64,000 bases of DNA from Mycolicibacterium sp. MU0050 (GTDB lineage Bacteria; Actinomycetota; Actinomycetes; Mycobacteriales; Mycobacteriaceae), in assembly GCF_963378085.1 (NCBI RefSeq), contig NZ_OY726395.1, positions 4,340,001 through 4,404,000 on the forward strand. Reading direction: 5' to 3'. Made by a program: the position numbers and the translations under genes. The notes below the pieces were generated by a model that made no database searches, was not told the origin of the DNA, and saw only the letters and a program-made list of their open reading frames with translations. Shown one piece after another: positions 41,509 through 52,682 of this stretch (its first letter is position 1; the number at the start of each line of letters is the position of its first letter).

Positions 41509-44069
41509 GATTGTTCCTCTCGGGGCGTGAACACGGGCATACCGATGGGCACCTTGCGGCCGGATCGTTCGGCGAACTGCACGGTGGGGTCCTCGATGTC
41601 GGGGGCGTTGACGAACGACACGAACCGCGACAGCTTGTCGGGATCGTCGAGCACGCCCTTCCACTCGCAGGCGTAGCCGTCGACGTGGCGGGCCATCGCC
41701 GCCTCGAATTCCGCGGCCAGGCCCAGGGAGTCGCCGCACACCACGTCGCGCAGATGGTCCAGGCCGCCGGCCAGCCCCTCCACCCACGGCGCGGTGCGCT
41801 GCAACCGGTCGGCGGTCCGGATGTAGAACATCAGGAAGCGGTCGATGTAGCGGATCAGCGTCTCGGTATCGAGATCGCTTGCGAGCAGTTGGGCGTGCTT
41901 GGGCGTCATGCCGCCGTTGCCGCCGACGTAGAGGTTCCAGCCGGTTTCGGTGGCGATGACCCCGACGTCCTTGCTGCGCGCCTCGGCACATTCGCGGGCG
42001 CAGCCGGACACCCCCATCTTGATCTTGTGCGGGGCCCGCAGACCGCGGTAACGCAGTTCGAGGTCGATGGCCAGCTGCACCGAATCCTGTTGGCCGTAGC
42101 GGCACCAGTCGCTGCCGACGCAACTCTTGACGGTGCGCAGGGACTTGCCGTAGGCCTGCCCGGACTCCATGCCGCCGTCGACCAGACGACGCCAGATCTG
42201 CGGGAGCTGCTCCACCCTGGCCCCGAACAGGTCGATCCGCTGGCCGCCGGTGATCTTGGTGTAAAGCCCGAAATCCTTGGCGATCTGGCCGATCAGGATC
42301 AGCTGATCGGGCGTGATGTCGCCGCCGGGCACCCGCGGCACCACCGAGTAGCTGCCGTTGCGCTGGATGTTGGCCAGGAAGTGGTCGTTGGAATCCTGCA
42401 GCGCGGCCTGTTCCCCGTCGAGGATGTGGTCGGAACTGGTCGACGCCAGGATCGAGGCGACCACCGGCTTGCAGATGTCGCAACCGGCCCCGCTGCCGAA
42501 CCGGGCGATCAGGGCGCTGAAGGTGCGGGTGCCGGTCGCGGTGATGATCTCGAACAACTCCGCGCGCGACTGTCCGAAGTGTTCGCACAGCGACTTGGAC
42601 TGCTCGACCCCCTCGGCCTCGAGCAGCTGCTTGAGCAACGGAACGCAGGATCCGCAGGAGGTGCCCGCGCCCGTGCACGCCTTCAGCGCCGGAACGTCCG
42701 TGCAGCCGCCGCCGATCGCGTTCTTCAGATCGCACTTGGTGACGTTGTTGCACGAACAGATCTGCGCGTCGTCCGGCAGCGCCCCGATGCCCAGACCGGC
42801 TGCGCCCGAACCCGACTCGACCGCGGCGATCAACGCCAGCGGGTCGCCGGGCAGCTGGCTGCCGACCATCGGCCGCAGCACACCGTAGGCCGACGCGTCC
42901 CCGACGAGCACGCCGCCCAACAGGGTGCTGGCGTCATCGGAGAGCACCAGCTTGGCGTAAGTCTGCTTGACGGGATCGTTGACCACGACCTCGAGGCAGT
43001 CCGGGGTGAGCCCCATGGCGTCACCGAAGCTGGCGACGTCGACGCCGAGCAGCTTCAATTTGGTCGACAGGTCCGCACCCGGGAACTCGGCGGTCCCGCC
43101 GACCAGCCGGTCCGCGGCGACCTCGGCCGAGGTATAGCCCGGGGCCACCAGGCCGTAGCACCGCCCCTCGATGGCGGCCACCTCGCCGATCGCGTAGACG
43201 CTGGGATCGCTGGTGACACAGGACAAGTCGGTGAGCACGCCGCCGCGCTCGGCGATCTGCAGGCCGGCCTCGCGGGCCAGCTCGTCACGCGGACGCACCC
43301 CGGCGGCGAAGACCACCACCCCCGCGTCGATGAAGCTCCCGTCACTGAGCACCACCCGCAGCGCATCGCTGTCGGCGGAGCGCCGGACGGGGCGGTTGCG
43401 TTGCGCCGGCTTGATCATCTCGGTGCCGACCTCGGTGTGCACGGTGATGCCCAGCTTGCTGATCATGGTGCCCAGCAGCGCGCCGCCGGCCTCGTCGACC
43501 TGCTGGGACATCAGCCGCGACGACCGCTCGACCACGTGCGCGTCGAGCCCGAACCCGCGCAGCGCGTTGGCGGCCTCCAGGCCCAGCAGGCCCCCGCCGA
43601 TCACCACCCCGACGGGCGCGGACCCGCCGCTGAGCGCCCGGGTGGCGGCGGCCCGGATGGCGTCGAGGTCGTCGAGGGTGCGGTAGACGTGGCAGGCGGG
43701 CAGGTCGCGGCCGGGCACCGGCGGCACGAACGCGTACGAGCCGGTGGCCAGCACCAGCGCGTCGTAGTCGATCCGCGCGCCACTGGCCGTCGTCACGGCT
43801 TTTGCCGCCGCATCGATGTGGACCACCGGGTCACCCAGCCGGACGTCGACCCTCTCGTCGTCGCGATAGTCGTTGCCGGGCAGCGCCAGCCGGGTCCGGT
43901 CCCAATGCTCGGTATACGAGGTCAGGCCCACCCGGTCGTAGGCCGCATCGGCCTCCTCGCCGATCGCGGTGATCCGCCAGCGCCCCTCGGTGTCGCGGGC
44001 CCGCAACGCTTCCACGAAGCGGTGCCCGACCATGCCGTGACCGACCACGACGCACTTCTGTGACTCCAT
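41505..44069 (-). CDS. nirB: Nitrite reductase large subunit NirB
   Basis: Siroheme enzyme of 854 aa. The N-terminal FAD/NADH module has VVVGHGMVGHRFVEALRARD and GVVIGGGLLGLEAANALRGF. The BFD-type [2Fe-2S] region is CSCNNVTKCDLKNAIGGGC then CGSCVPLLKQLLEAEG at about residues 430-490. The siroheme-[4Fe-4S] ligands are CVGSDWC and SGCARECAEARSKD at about 645-690. It reduces nitrite to ammonium with six electrons from NADH. Transcription is probably activated by NnaR and GlnR (established in M. smegmatis). It is divergent from hsp20 across 199 bp. Confidence 0.95.
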   Translation of the reverse strand: MESQKCVVVGHGMVGHRFVEALRARDTEGRWRITAIGEEADAAYDRVGLTSYTEHWDRTRLALPGNDYRDDERVDVRLGDPVVHIDAAAKAVTTASGARIDYDALVLATGSYAFVPPVPGRDLPACHVYRTLDDLDAIRAAATRALSGGSAPVGVVIGGGLLGLEAANALRGFGLDAHVVERSSRLMSQQVDEAGGALLGTMISKLGITVHTEVGTEMIKPAQRNRPVRRSADSDALRVVLSDGSFIDAGVVVFAAGVRPRDELAREAGLQIAERGGVLTDLSCVTSDPSVYAIGEVAAIEGRCYGLVAPGYTSAEVAADRLVGGTAEFPGADLSTKLKLLGVDVASFGDAMGLTPDCLEVVVNDPVKQTYAKLVLSDDASTLLGGVLVGDASAYGVLRPMVGSQLPGDPLALIAAVESGSGAAGLGIGALPDDAQICSCNNVTKCDLKNAIGGGCTDVPALKACTGAGTSCGSCVPLLKQLLEAEGVEQSKSLCEHFGQSRAELFEIITATGTRTFSALIARFGSGAGCDICKPVVASILASTSSDHILDGEQAALQDSNDHFLANIQRNGSYSVVPRVPGGDITPDQLILIGQIAKDFGLYTKITGGQRIDLFGARVEQLPQIWRRLVDGGMESGQAYGKSLRTVKSCVGSDWCRYGQQDSVQLAIDLELRYRGLRAPHKIKMGVSGCARECAEARSKDVGVIATETGWNLYVGGNGGMTPKHAQLLASDLDTETLIRYIDRFLMFYIRTADRLQRTAPWVEGLAGGLDHLRDVVCGDSLGLAAEFEAAMARHVDGYACEWKGVLDDPDKLSRFVSFVNAPDIEDPTVQFAERSGRKVPIGMPVFTPREEQS

Positions 44070-44195
44070 GGCGCCGACGCTAGGAACCGCGTATTTCCGC
44101 GATGTCGTCTCGGTGTGAACCGGCCATCACGGTGTGCTCACATCCGCATGGACCCGCTGTGAGCCGGTTCGCCGCCGGCGAAACCCCAGGTGGAA

Positions 44196-44216
44196 TATGA
44201 GCGTGGTCGACTCAAG
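44196..44216 (+). promoter_or_regulatory. HAIR-like HspR site before hsp20
   Basis: The exact half-site ACTCAAG (44210-44216) stands seven bases from TATGAGC, keeping the TGAG-N9-CTCA core of the HAIR consensus CTTGAGT-N7-ACTCAAG. It lies 53 bp before the hsp20 start. HspR repression of acr2 is known in M. tuberculosis. Confidence 0.5.
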
Positions 44217-44268
44217 TTAGTACGAGATAGCGGGCCGGCATGGGGCCGGCCCAGGGAGGAGACGAAAC

Positions 44269-44739
44269 ATGAGCAGTCAGAAGACCATGACGCTGTGGGA
44301 CCGTCCGGCCTTCAACCTTGACCGTTGGGTGCGCGACTTCTTCGGCCCCGCAGCCGCGGACGATTGGTTCAAGCCGCTGAACCCGCAGAGCACGGGGTTC
44401 CACCCGGCAGCCGAGGCCATCCGGGACGGCGACGACGCGGTGGTTCGCCTTGAACTACCGGGGGTCGACGTGGACAAGGATGTGACCGTCGTGGTCCGGG
44501 ACGGCCGACTGATGATTCACGGCGAACGCCGCGATGAACACAGCTCCGAGGAGGACGGCCGGACCTTGCGCGAGGTGCGCTACGGCGCATTCCGCCGCTC
44601 GTTTGCGCTGCCCGAGCACGTCACCGGCGACGACGTCACCGCGTCGTACCACGCCGGCGTGCTGACCGTCCGGGTCCGCGGGGCGCACGAGCAGCGGGAG
44701 GTCCCCGGCGCGCAGCGCATCGCGATCGAAAGCAAATAA
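44269..44739 (+). CDS. hsp20: Small heat-shock protein Hsp20 (Acr2-like)
   Basis: Alpha-crystallin-type chaperone of 156 aa that holds unfolding proteins without ATP. The N-terminal arm MTLWDRPAFNLDRWVRDFFG is followed by the crystallin domain at about residues 52-145: AIRDGDDAVVRLELPGVDVD, VRDGRLMIHGERRDEHSSEE, REVRYGAFRRSFALPEHVTG and the signature ASYHAGVLTVRVRGAHEQRE (A-x-x-x-x-G-V-L). It resembles Rv0251c, which is induced by heat and oxidative stress. ATG 44269 follows GGGAGGAGACGAAAC. A perfect hairpin terminator lies 37 bp after the stop. Confidence 0.93.
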   Translation: MSSQKTMTLWDRPAFNLDRWVRDFFGPAAADDWFKPLNPQSTGFHPAAEAIRDGDDAVVRLELPGVDVDKDVTVVVRDGRLMIHGERRDEHSSEEDGRTLREVRYGAFRRSFALPEHVTGDDVTASYHAGVLTVRVRGAHEQREVPGAQRIAIESK

Positions 44740-44776
44740 CCGAACCGCCGGCCGCCGGATGGTGGCCGGCGCGAGG

Positions 44777-44823
44777 ATGCCGTCAGGGTCGTGATCCACC
44801 ACGGGTCACGACCCTGACGGCAT
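44777..44823. terminator. Perfect 18-bp hairpin between hsp20 and the PEP mutase-like gene
   Basis: ATGCCGTCAGGGTCGTGA (44777-44794) pairs perfectly with 44806-44823 around an 11-base loop. TTT follows on the plus strand. It can terminate both convergent genes. Confidence 0.85.
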
Positions 44824-44855
44824 TTTCGGGTCGTTTGCGCCCCGGTGAACCCGAC

Positions 44856-45614
44856 TCAGCGCCAGCGGCCGAGGATCTCGTTGGCGCGGGTGGCGAGCGC
44901 AGCCTGGAAGAACGGCCCGAAGCTGATCCGCCCCACGCCCAACGGCCCGAACGACGCCGGGTCGTCCTGGTCGGGCATCCCGATGGCGTTGATCGGCAAG
45001 GGCAGTTCGGACGCCAGCCGCGCCAACGTGTCCGGGTCGTGGCGGCCGACCGGGTAGAGGCAGTCCGCGCCGGCCGCGGCGGCCTCCTTCAACCGGGCGA
45101 TCGCGCGGTCGACGCGGTCGCCCTCGTCGCCGTCCTTGCGCAGGAACAGGTCGGTGCGGGCGTTGACCACCACGTGCACCCCCGCCTTGTCGGCGGCCTC
45201 GCGCAGCGCGCCGACCAACGCCGCGTGCTCGCCGGAGGACCGCAACCGCTTGCCCTCGCTGTGCACCGAGTCCTCGATGTTGAGCCCCACCGCACCGGCG
45301 CGCAGCAGGCCGCCGATCAGATCCTCGGCCGGCAGGCCGTAGCCCGACTCGACGTCGACCGAGATCGGGACGTCGACCTTCGCGGTGATCTGGGCGACGC
45401 GGGTCAGCAGGTCGTCGAATGCCATCCCTTCCCCGTCGGGCTTGCCCACCGAGTCGGCCACCGGGTGGCTGCCCACGGTCAACGCGCCGAACCCCGCCTC
45501 GACCGCCAGGTTCGCCGACCAGGCGTCCCACACGGTCGGCAGCACCACCGGGTCGCCGGGCTTGTGCAGGCCCAGCAACGTTTCGGCCCGCTGGGCCAGG
45601 ACTTCGTTACTCAT
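44856..45614 (-). CDS. Isocitrate lyase/PEP mutase family enzyme
   Basis: TIM-barrel enzyme of 252 aa of the PEP mutase/isocitrate lyase superfamily, close to oxaloacetate decarboxylase or carboxyphosphonoenolpyruvate mutase types. Metal and substrate residues are expected in PTVWDAWSANLAVEAGFGAL, TVGSHPVADSVG, VPISVDVESGYG (Asp-x-Glu) and AVGLNIEDSVHSEGKRL. The K-K-C-G-H lyase motif is absent, so it is not an isocitrate lyase. ATG 45614 is chosen because GGAGGAGAACGA precedes it. The substrate is unknown. It is divergent from the Rv0250c-like gene. Confidence 0.87.
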   Translation of the reverse strand: MSNEVLAQRAETLLGLHKPGDPVVLPTVWDAWSANLAVEAGFGALTVGSHPVADSVGKPDGEGMAFDDLLTRVAQITAKVDVPISVDVESGYGLPAEDLIGGLLRAGAVGLNIEDSVHSEGKRLRSSGEHAALVGALREAADKAGVHVVVNARTDLFLRKDGDEGDRVDRAIARLKEAAAAGADCLYPVGRHDPDTLARLASELPLPINAIGMPDQDDPASFGPLGVGRISFGPFFQAALATRANEILGRWR

Positions 45615-45730
45615 TCGTTCTCCTCCGATCAACGGCCGCGGACGTGATGTGAGTCACGCCCCGATCATGATGTGGCTAGCATCAGGTGTCGTAATGTGAT
45701 CCATGACACCCTTCAGCCCAAGGAGGTCAC

Positions 45731-46027
45731 TTGTCCAGTACCACCGAACTCGCCGAATTGCACGATCTCGTCTCCAACCTGCGCCGTTGCGTCACCTCGC
45801 TGCGGTCCCGGTTCGGCGAGAGCCCGGCGATGCGCAGGATCGTGCTCGACGCCGAACGCATCCTCGACGACGTCGAGTTGCTCAACACCGACGCCAACGA
45901 CCTCGACCTGTCGCGCTGCACCCAGCAACACACCGGGGAGAAGATCCCGGTTCCGGACACGCAGTACGACACCGAATTCTGGCGCGATGTCGACGACGAA
46001 GGGGTCGGTGGTCACAGCCGTCGGTGA
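45731..46027 (+). CDS. Conserved hypothetical protein (Rv0250c-like)
   Basis: Protein of 98 aa starting at TTG 45731, fixed by the ideal ribosome site AAGGAGGT five bases upstream. The sequence is mainly helical: TTELAELHDLVSNLRRCVTS, AMRRIVLDAERILDDVELLN, then IPVPDTQYDTEFWRDVDDEG near the C terminus. I know no function. It always precedes the sdh1 genes in the mycobacterial order I recall (Rv0250c before Rv0249c), so a link to succinate dehydrogenase assembly or regulation is possible. A short hairpin lies between it and sdhC. Confidence 0.85.
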   Translation: MSSTTELAELHDLVSNLRRCVTSLRSRFGESPAMRRIVLDAERILDDVELLNTDANDLDLSRCTQQHTGEKIPVPDTQYDTEFWRDVDDEGVGGHSRR

Positions 46028-46068
46028 GCCGAGCCTGCTGACCCCACCGCAGTAGCAGTCAGTACCGG

Positions 46069-46091
46069 GGGGTGCGCACACCACGCACCCC
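46069..46091 (+). terminator. Hairpin between the Rv0250c-like gene and sdhC
   Basis: GGGGTGCG (46069-46076) pairs with CGCACCCC (46084-46091) around seven bases, followed by TCGTCCTCCT. It may partly end transcription or protect the sdh messenger. Confidence 0.5.
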
Positions 46092-46142
46092 TCGTCCTCC
46101 TGAGCCCAACGACGCTCGACGTCGAAGAAGGGAACCGATGCC

Positions 46143-46958
46143 ATGAGCGCGCCCACCTCCGACCGGTCGAAGACCGGCGTCTTCTCGCCCACCCGGGCCC
46201 AGATCCCGTACCGCACCCTGCGGACAGACTTCTGGCTCAAGGCGCCGATCCTGACCAACCTCGGGCTGGCGGCGTTCGTCATCTACGCCACCGTCCGCGC
46301 GTTCATGAAGCAGGACTACTTCGTCGCCGAGTACAACTACCTGACGCCGTTCTACTCGCCGTGCGTGAGCACCGCCTGCATCCCGGAGGCCTCCCACTTC
46401 GGTCAGTTCCTCCCCGAGTTCTGGTGGCTGCCCTACGCCGCGATCTCGCTTCCGTTCCTGCTGCTGTTCCGCGTGACCTGCTACTACTACCGCCGGGCCT
46501 ACTACCGTTCGGTCTGGCAGTCGCCGACGGCGTGCGCGGTCGCCGAACCGCACTCCAAGTACACCGGCGAGACCCGGCTGCCACTGATCATCCAGAACTC
46601 GCACCGCTACTTCTTCTATGCGGCCGTGTTGATTTCGTTGGTCAACACCTACGACGCGATTCTCGCCTTCAGCACGCCGACCGGGTTCCGAATCGGCCTG
46701 GGCAACATCATCCTGGTCGTCAACATCACGTTGCTGTGGGTCTACACGCTGTCCTGCCACTCCTGCCGGCACGTCACCGGCGGACGACTCAAGCATTTCT
46801 CGAAACACCCGATCCGGTACTGGATTTGGACCCAGGTGTCGAAGATCAACACCCGGCACATGGAGTTCGCCTGGATCACCCTGGGCACGCTGATGCTCAC
46901 CGACTTCTACATCATGTTGGTGGCGCGCGGCATGACCGACCTGACGATCATCGGCTGA
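46143..46958 (+). CDS. sdhC: Succinate dehydrogenase 1 membrane anchor subunit SdhC
   Basis: Membrane subunit of 271 aa with five hydrophobic segments: LTNLGLAAFVIYATVRAFMK near residue 38, WWLPYAAISLPFLLLFRVTC near 95, YFFYAAVLISLVNTYDAILA near 157, IGLGNIILVVNITLLWVYTL near 182, and FAWITLGTLMLTDFYIMLVA near 240. It anchors SdhAB and passes electrons to menaquinone. The segments YSPCVSTACIPEASHF and LSCHSCRHVTGG supply Cys and His that fit the membrane-embedded Rieske-type cluster described for mycobacterial Sdh1. ATG 46143 follows AAGAAGGGAACCG. The orthologue is Rv0249c. Confidence 0.92.
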   Translation: MSAPTSDRSKTGVFSPTRAQIPYRTLRTDFWLKAPILTNLGLAAFVIYATVRAFMKQDYFVAEYNYLTPFYSPCVSTACIPEASHFGQFLPEFWWLPYAAISLPFLLLFRVTCYYYRRAYYRSVWQSPTACAVAEPHSKYTGETRLPLIIQNSHRYFFYAAVLISLVNTYDAILAFSTPTGFRIGLGNIILVVNITLLWVYTLSCHSCRHVTGGRLKHFSKHPIRYWIWTQVSKINTRHMEFAWITLGTLMLTDFYIMLVARGMTDLTIIG

Positions 46959-47009
46959 CAAAAATTATCTTCGGCTGCAACATCGATGCGAAAAGGCAAG
47001 TGAGGTTTC

Positions 47010-48929
47010 ATGGTTGAGCTGGAACGGCACCAATACGACGTCGTCGTGATCGGTGCCGGCGGTGCGGGATTACGTGCGGTCATCGAGGCGCGCGAACGCG
47101 GCCTGCGGGTAGCCGTCGTCACCAAGTCGCTGTTCGGCAAGGCCCACACCGTGATGGCCGAGGGCGGCTGCGCCGCGGCGATGCGCAACGTGAACACCAA
47201 GGACTCCTGGCAGGTGCACTTCGGTGACACCATGCGCGGCGGCAAGTTCCTGAACAACTGGCGGATGGCTGAACTGCACGCGCAGGAAGCACCGGACCGG
47301 GTGTGGGAGCTCGAGACCTACGGCGCGCTGTTCGACCGCACCAAGGACGGCCGGATCAGCCAGCGCAACTTCGGCGGCCACACCTACCCTCGGTTGGCCC
47401 ACGTGGGCGACCGCACCGGACTGGAGATCATCCGCACGCTGCAGCAGAAGATCGTCTCGCTGCAGCAGGAGGACAAGGCCGAACTCGGCGACTACGAGGC
47501 GCGCATCAAAGTCTTCCACGAGTGCTCGATCACCGAGCTGATCCTGGACAACGGCGCGGTGGCCGGGGCATTCGGTTACTGGCGCGAGACCGGCAACTTC
47601 GTCCTGTTCGAGGCGCCGGCCGTGGTGCTGGCCACCGGCGGAATCGGCAAGTCGTTCAAGGTGTCGTCGAACTCCTGGGAGTACACCGGCGACGGCCACG
47701 CGCTGGCGCTGCGCGCGGGTTCGGCACTGATCAACATGGAGTTCATCCAGTTCCACCCGACCGGCATGGTCTGGCCGCTGTCGGTCAAGGGCATCCTCGT
47801 CACCGAGGGGGTGCGCGGCGACGGCGGGGTGCTCAAGAACTCCGAGGGCAAGCGGTTCATGTTCGACTACATCCCCTCGGTGTTCAAGGGCCAGTACGCC
47901 GAAACCGAGGAAGAAGCCGACCAGTGGCTCAAGGACAACGACTCGGCGCGCCGCACCCCGGACCTGCTGCCCCGTGACGAGGTGGCCCGCGCGATCAACT
48001 CCGAGGTCAAGGCGGGCCGCGGTTCGCCGCACGGCGGCGTCTACCTCGACATCGCCTCGCGGATGCCGACCGAGGAGATCAAGCGGCGGTTGCCGTCGAT
48101 GTATCACCAGTTCATGGAGCTGGCCGAGGTCGACATCACCAAGGACGAGATGGAGGTCGGACCCACCTGCCATTACGTGATGGGCGGCATCGAGGTGGAT
48201 CCCGACACCGGTGGCGCGAGCACCCCGGGGCTGTTCGCCGCCGGGGAGTGCTCGGGCGGCATGCACGGCTCCAACCGGCTGGGCGGCAACTCACTTTCCG
48301 ACCTGCTGGTCTTCGGCCGACGGGCCGGGCTGGGCGCCGCCGACTACGTCCAGAAGCTGTCGAATCGCCCGGCGGTCACCGACGAGTCGATCGACGCCGC
48401 GACCAAGCTGGCGTTGGCCCCGTTCGAGAAGCGCGACAACCCGGAGAACCCCTACACGCTGCATGCGGAACTGCAGCAGGCCATGAACGACCTCGTGGGG
48501 ATCATCCGCAAGGAGGACGAGATCCAGGAGGCGCTGGCCAAGCTCCAGGAACTCAAGAAGCGCTACGAGAACGTCATGGTGGAGGGCGGCCGGGTGTTCA
48601 ACCCCGGCTGGCATCTGGCCATCGACCTGCGCAACATGCTGCTGGTCAGCGAGTGCGTCGCCAAGGCCGCGCTGCAGCGCACCGAGAGCCGCGGCGGCCA
48701 CACCCGCGACGACCACCCGGAGATGGACGCCAACTGGCGCAACACGTTGTTGGTGTGCCGGACGCGCCCGGCCACCGACGCCGCGACGACGGTGGTGCCG
48801 GAGGTCGAGGTGACGGCCGAGGAGCAGGAGCCGATGCGGCCGGACCTGCTGAACCTGTTCGAGCTGTCCGAGCTCGAGAAGTACTACACCGACGCCGAGT
48901 TGGCCGACCACGCGGAACGGAGAAGCTGA
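47010..48929 (+). CDS. sdhA: Succinate dehydrogenase 1 flavoprotein subunit SdhA
   Basis: FAD-containing subunit of 639 aa that oxidises succinate to fumarate. The dinucleotide-binding start is DVVVIGAGGAGLRAVIEARE. The FAD-attachment region is KAHTVMAEGGCAAAMRNVNT (His near residue 47). Substrate residues lie in FIQFHPTGMVWPLSVKGILV, VTEGVRGDGGVLKNSEGKRF and the Arg in GSNRLGGNSLSDLLVFGRRA. The C-terminal helical domain is complete. It follows sdhC by 51 bp and precedes sdhB by one base. The orthologue is Rv0248c. Confidence 0.95.
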   Translation: MVELERHQYDVVVIGAGGAGLRAVIEARERGLRVAVVTKSLFGKAHTVMAEGGCAAAMRNVNTKDSWQVHFGDTMRGGKFLNNWRMAELHAQEAPDRVWELETYGALFDRTKDGRISQRNFGGHTYPRLAHVGDRTGLEIIRTLQQKIVSLQQEDKAELGDYEARIKVFHECSITELILDNGAVAGAFGYWRETGNFVLFEAPAVVLATGGIGKSFKVSSNSWEYTGDGHALALRAGSALINMEFIQFHPTGMVWPLSVKGILVTEGVRGDGGVLKNSEGKRFMFDYIPSVFKGQYAETEEEADQWLKDNDSARRTPDLLPRDEVARAINSEVKAGRGSPHGGVYLDIASRMPTEEIKRRLPSMYHQFMELAEVDITKDEMEVGPTCHYVMGGIEVDPDTGGASTPGLFAAGECSGGMHGSNRLGGNSLSDLLVFGRRAGLGAADYVQKLSNRPAVTDESIDAATKLALAPFEKRDNPENPYTLHAELQQAMNDLVGIIRKEDEIQEALAKLQELKKRYENVMVEGGRVFNPGWHLAIDLRNMLLVSECVAKAALQRTESRGGHTRDDHPEMDANWRNTLLVCRTRPATDAATTVVPEVEVTAEEQEPMRPDLLNLFELSELEKYYTDAELADHAERRS

Positions 48930-48930
48930 G

Positions 48931-49686
48931 ATGGCTACCTACAACGCAAGCCTGCGGGTCTGGCGCGGAGATGACACCGGCGGCGAACTGCAGGATTACA
49001 CCGTCGAGGTCAACGACGGCGAGGTGGTGCTCGACATCATCCATCGCCTGCAGGCCACGCAGACCCCGGACCTGGCGGTCCGGTGGAACTGCAAGGCCGG
49101 CAAGTGCGGCTCCTGTTCGGCGGAGATCAACGGCAAACCCCGCCTGCTGTGCATGACCCGGATGTCGACGTTCGACCCGGAGGAGACCGTCACCGTCACG
49201 CCGATCCGGACCTTCCCGGTGATGCGCGACCTGGTGACCGACGTGTCGTTCAACTACCAGAAGGCGCGCGAGATCCCGTCGTTCACGCCGCCGAAGGACC
49301 TGCAGCCCGGCGAGTACCGGATGCAGCAGGAGGACATTCAGCGCAGCCAGGAGTTCCGCAAGTGCATCGAATGTTTCCTGTGCCAGAACGTCTGTCACGT
49401 CATCCGCGACCACGAGGAGAACAAGGAGGCCTTCGCCGGCCCCCGGTACTTCATCCGCCTCGCCGAACTCGACATGCACCCGCTGGACACCGCGGACCGC
49501 CAGCTGTTGGCTCAGGAAGAGGCCGGCCTGGGGTACTGCAACATCACCAAGTGCTGCACCGAGGTCTGCCCCGAGCACATCAAGATCACCGACAACGCCA
49601 TCATCCCGATGAAGGAACGCGTCGCCGACCGCAAGTACGACCCGATCGTGTGGCTGGGCGACAAGTTGTTCCGGCGACGAACCTGA
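48931..49686 (+). CDS. sdhB: Succinate dehydrogenase 1 iron-sulphur subunit SdhB
   Basis: Iron-sulphur subunit of 251 aa. The [2Fe-2S] ligands are in WNCKAGKCGSCSAEINGKPR and LLC (about residues 53-75). The other two clusters are bound by CIECFLCQNVCHV (about 145-157) and CNITKCCTEVCPEHI (about 203-217). It carries electrons from FAD to the SdhC anchor. It ends RRT* inside the first copy of a 53-bp tandem repeat, which therefore supplies the last codons. The orthologue is Rv0247c. Confidence 0.94.
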   Translation: MATYNASLRVWRGDDTGGELQDYTVEVNDGEVVLDIIHRLQATQTPDLAVRWNCKAGKCGSCSAEINGKPRLLCMTRMSTFDPEETVTVTPIRTFPVMRDLVTDVSFNYQKAREIPSFTPPKDLQPGEYRMQQEDIQRSQEFRKCIECFLCQNVCHVIRDHEENKEAFAGPRYFIRLAELDMHPLDTADRQLLAQEEAGLGYCNITKCCTEVCPEHIKITDNAIIPMKERVADRKYDPIVWLGDKLFRRRT

Positions 49687-49790
49687 GCGCAGCGAAGGTG
49701 AGGAGCGGAACCTACCAACCCAGTCGGCGACGAACCTGAGCGCAGCGAAGGTGAGGAGCGGAACCGACAAACCCAGTCGGCGAAAGTGAG
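49672..49790 (+). repeat. 53-bp tandem repeat at the end of sdhB
   Basis: A 53-bp unit starting CGGCGACGAACCTGAG occurs at 49672-49724 and 49725-49777, with a third partial copy (CGGCGA-AAGTGAG) to 49790. Copies differ at only a few bases near their ends. The first copy contains the last SdhB codons and stop; the second repeats them outside the gene. The core GAGCGCAGCGAAGGTGAGGA resembles intergenic repeats seen in other mycobacteria. Confidence 0.85.
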
Positions 49791-49843
49791 TACGGCGTAA
49801 CGAGTCTTATCCCCTGATCCGGCACCCGCATGGGATCCGGATC

Positions 49844-49905
49844 GTCGAGCCTGTCATTGCCCAACCAGCCGTTTCGACGGTGCCGGCGGCAACGACAGGC
49901 TCGAC
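49844..49905. repeat. 12-bp perfect inverted repeat downstream of sdhB
   Basis: GTCGAGCCTGTC (49844-49855) and GACAGGCTCGAC (49894-49905) flank 38 bases that contain a further small GC-rich hairpin. TTCTTTG follows the right arm. It may be the operon terminator or a small mobile repeat. Confidence 0.65.
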
Positions 49906-49983
49906 GCTTCTTTGCGGGCTGGCTTTATCTCCGATCCCGCGTACCCTCGGGGAAAAGCGGCCGATCACGCGAAAGGCGTCGCC

Positions 49984-50145
49984 ATGGTCATGGGAAAAAT
50001 GCTCAGCGTCAATGATATTCGCACTGCGATCCGTGAGCTATCGCTGCGCGCGCAGCTCGCCCGCAAGGAGGGCAGGCTCGAGGATGCGGACGAACTCGAA
50101 CAGCGCGTCGACACCTACCGCGAGGAGCTTGCGGCGCGCCCCTGA
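49984..50145 (+). CDS. Small conserved helical protein, 53 aa
   Basis: The product reads MVMGKMLSVNDIRTAIREL, SLRAQLARKEGRLEDADEL and EQRVDTYREELAARP, a highly charged helical protein that could form a short coiled coil. Codon use is typical of the genome (GC-rich third positions). ATG 49984 is preceded by GAAAGGCGTC; a longer in-frame start exists but has no ribosome site. I do not recognise the family. It lies alone between the sdhB repeats and the convergent flavin reductase gene. Confidence 0.65.
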   Translation: MVMGKMLSVNDIRTAIRELSLRAQLARKEGRLEDADELEQRVDTYREELAARP

Positions 50146-50182
50146 GCGCTCCGCAAGCGGCCGCCCCACCAGCTTGGACGGG

Positions 50183-52634
<2,452 letters not shown>

Positions 52635-52682
52635 GCCCGCCCACGCCCCACAATCACTCGCCCAACACACTTGCCGCGAACC

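Noticed and set aside
41511..44063. Plus-strand frame of 850 codons opposite nirB
   Set aside because: Same shadow effect; no domain, and NirB with all cofactor motifs occupies the other strand.
44070..44195. GlnR or NnaR binding sites before nirB
   Set aside because: I searched by eye for AC-N9-AC type boxes and found no convincing pair. Control by these regulators is inferred from other species only.
44856..45614. Isocitrate lyase
   Set aside because: The lyase motif with catalytic Cys (KKCGH) is absent and the protein is too short, so only the wider PEP mutase family is assigned.
49844..49905. Insertion sequence or transposon end
   Set aside because: The inverted repeat has no transposase gene or target duplication near it; terminator or small repeat is the simpler reading.
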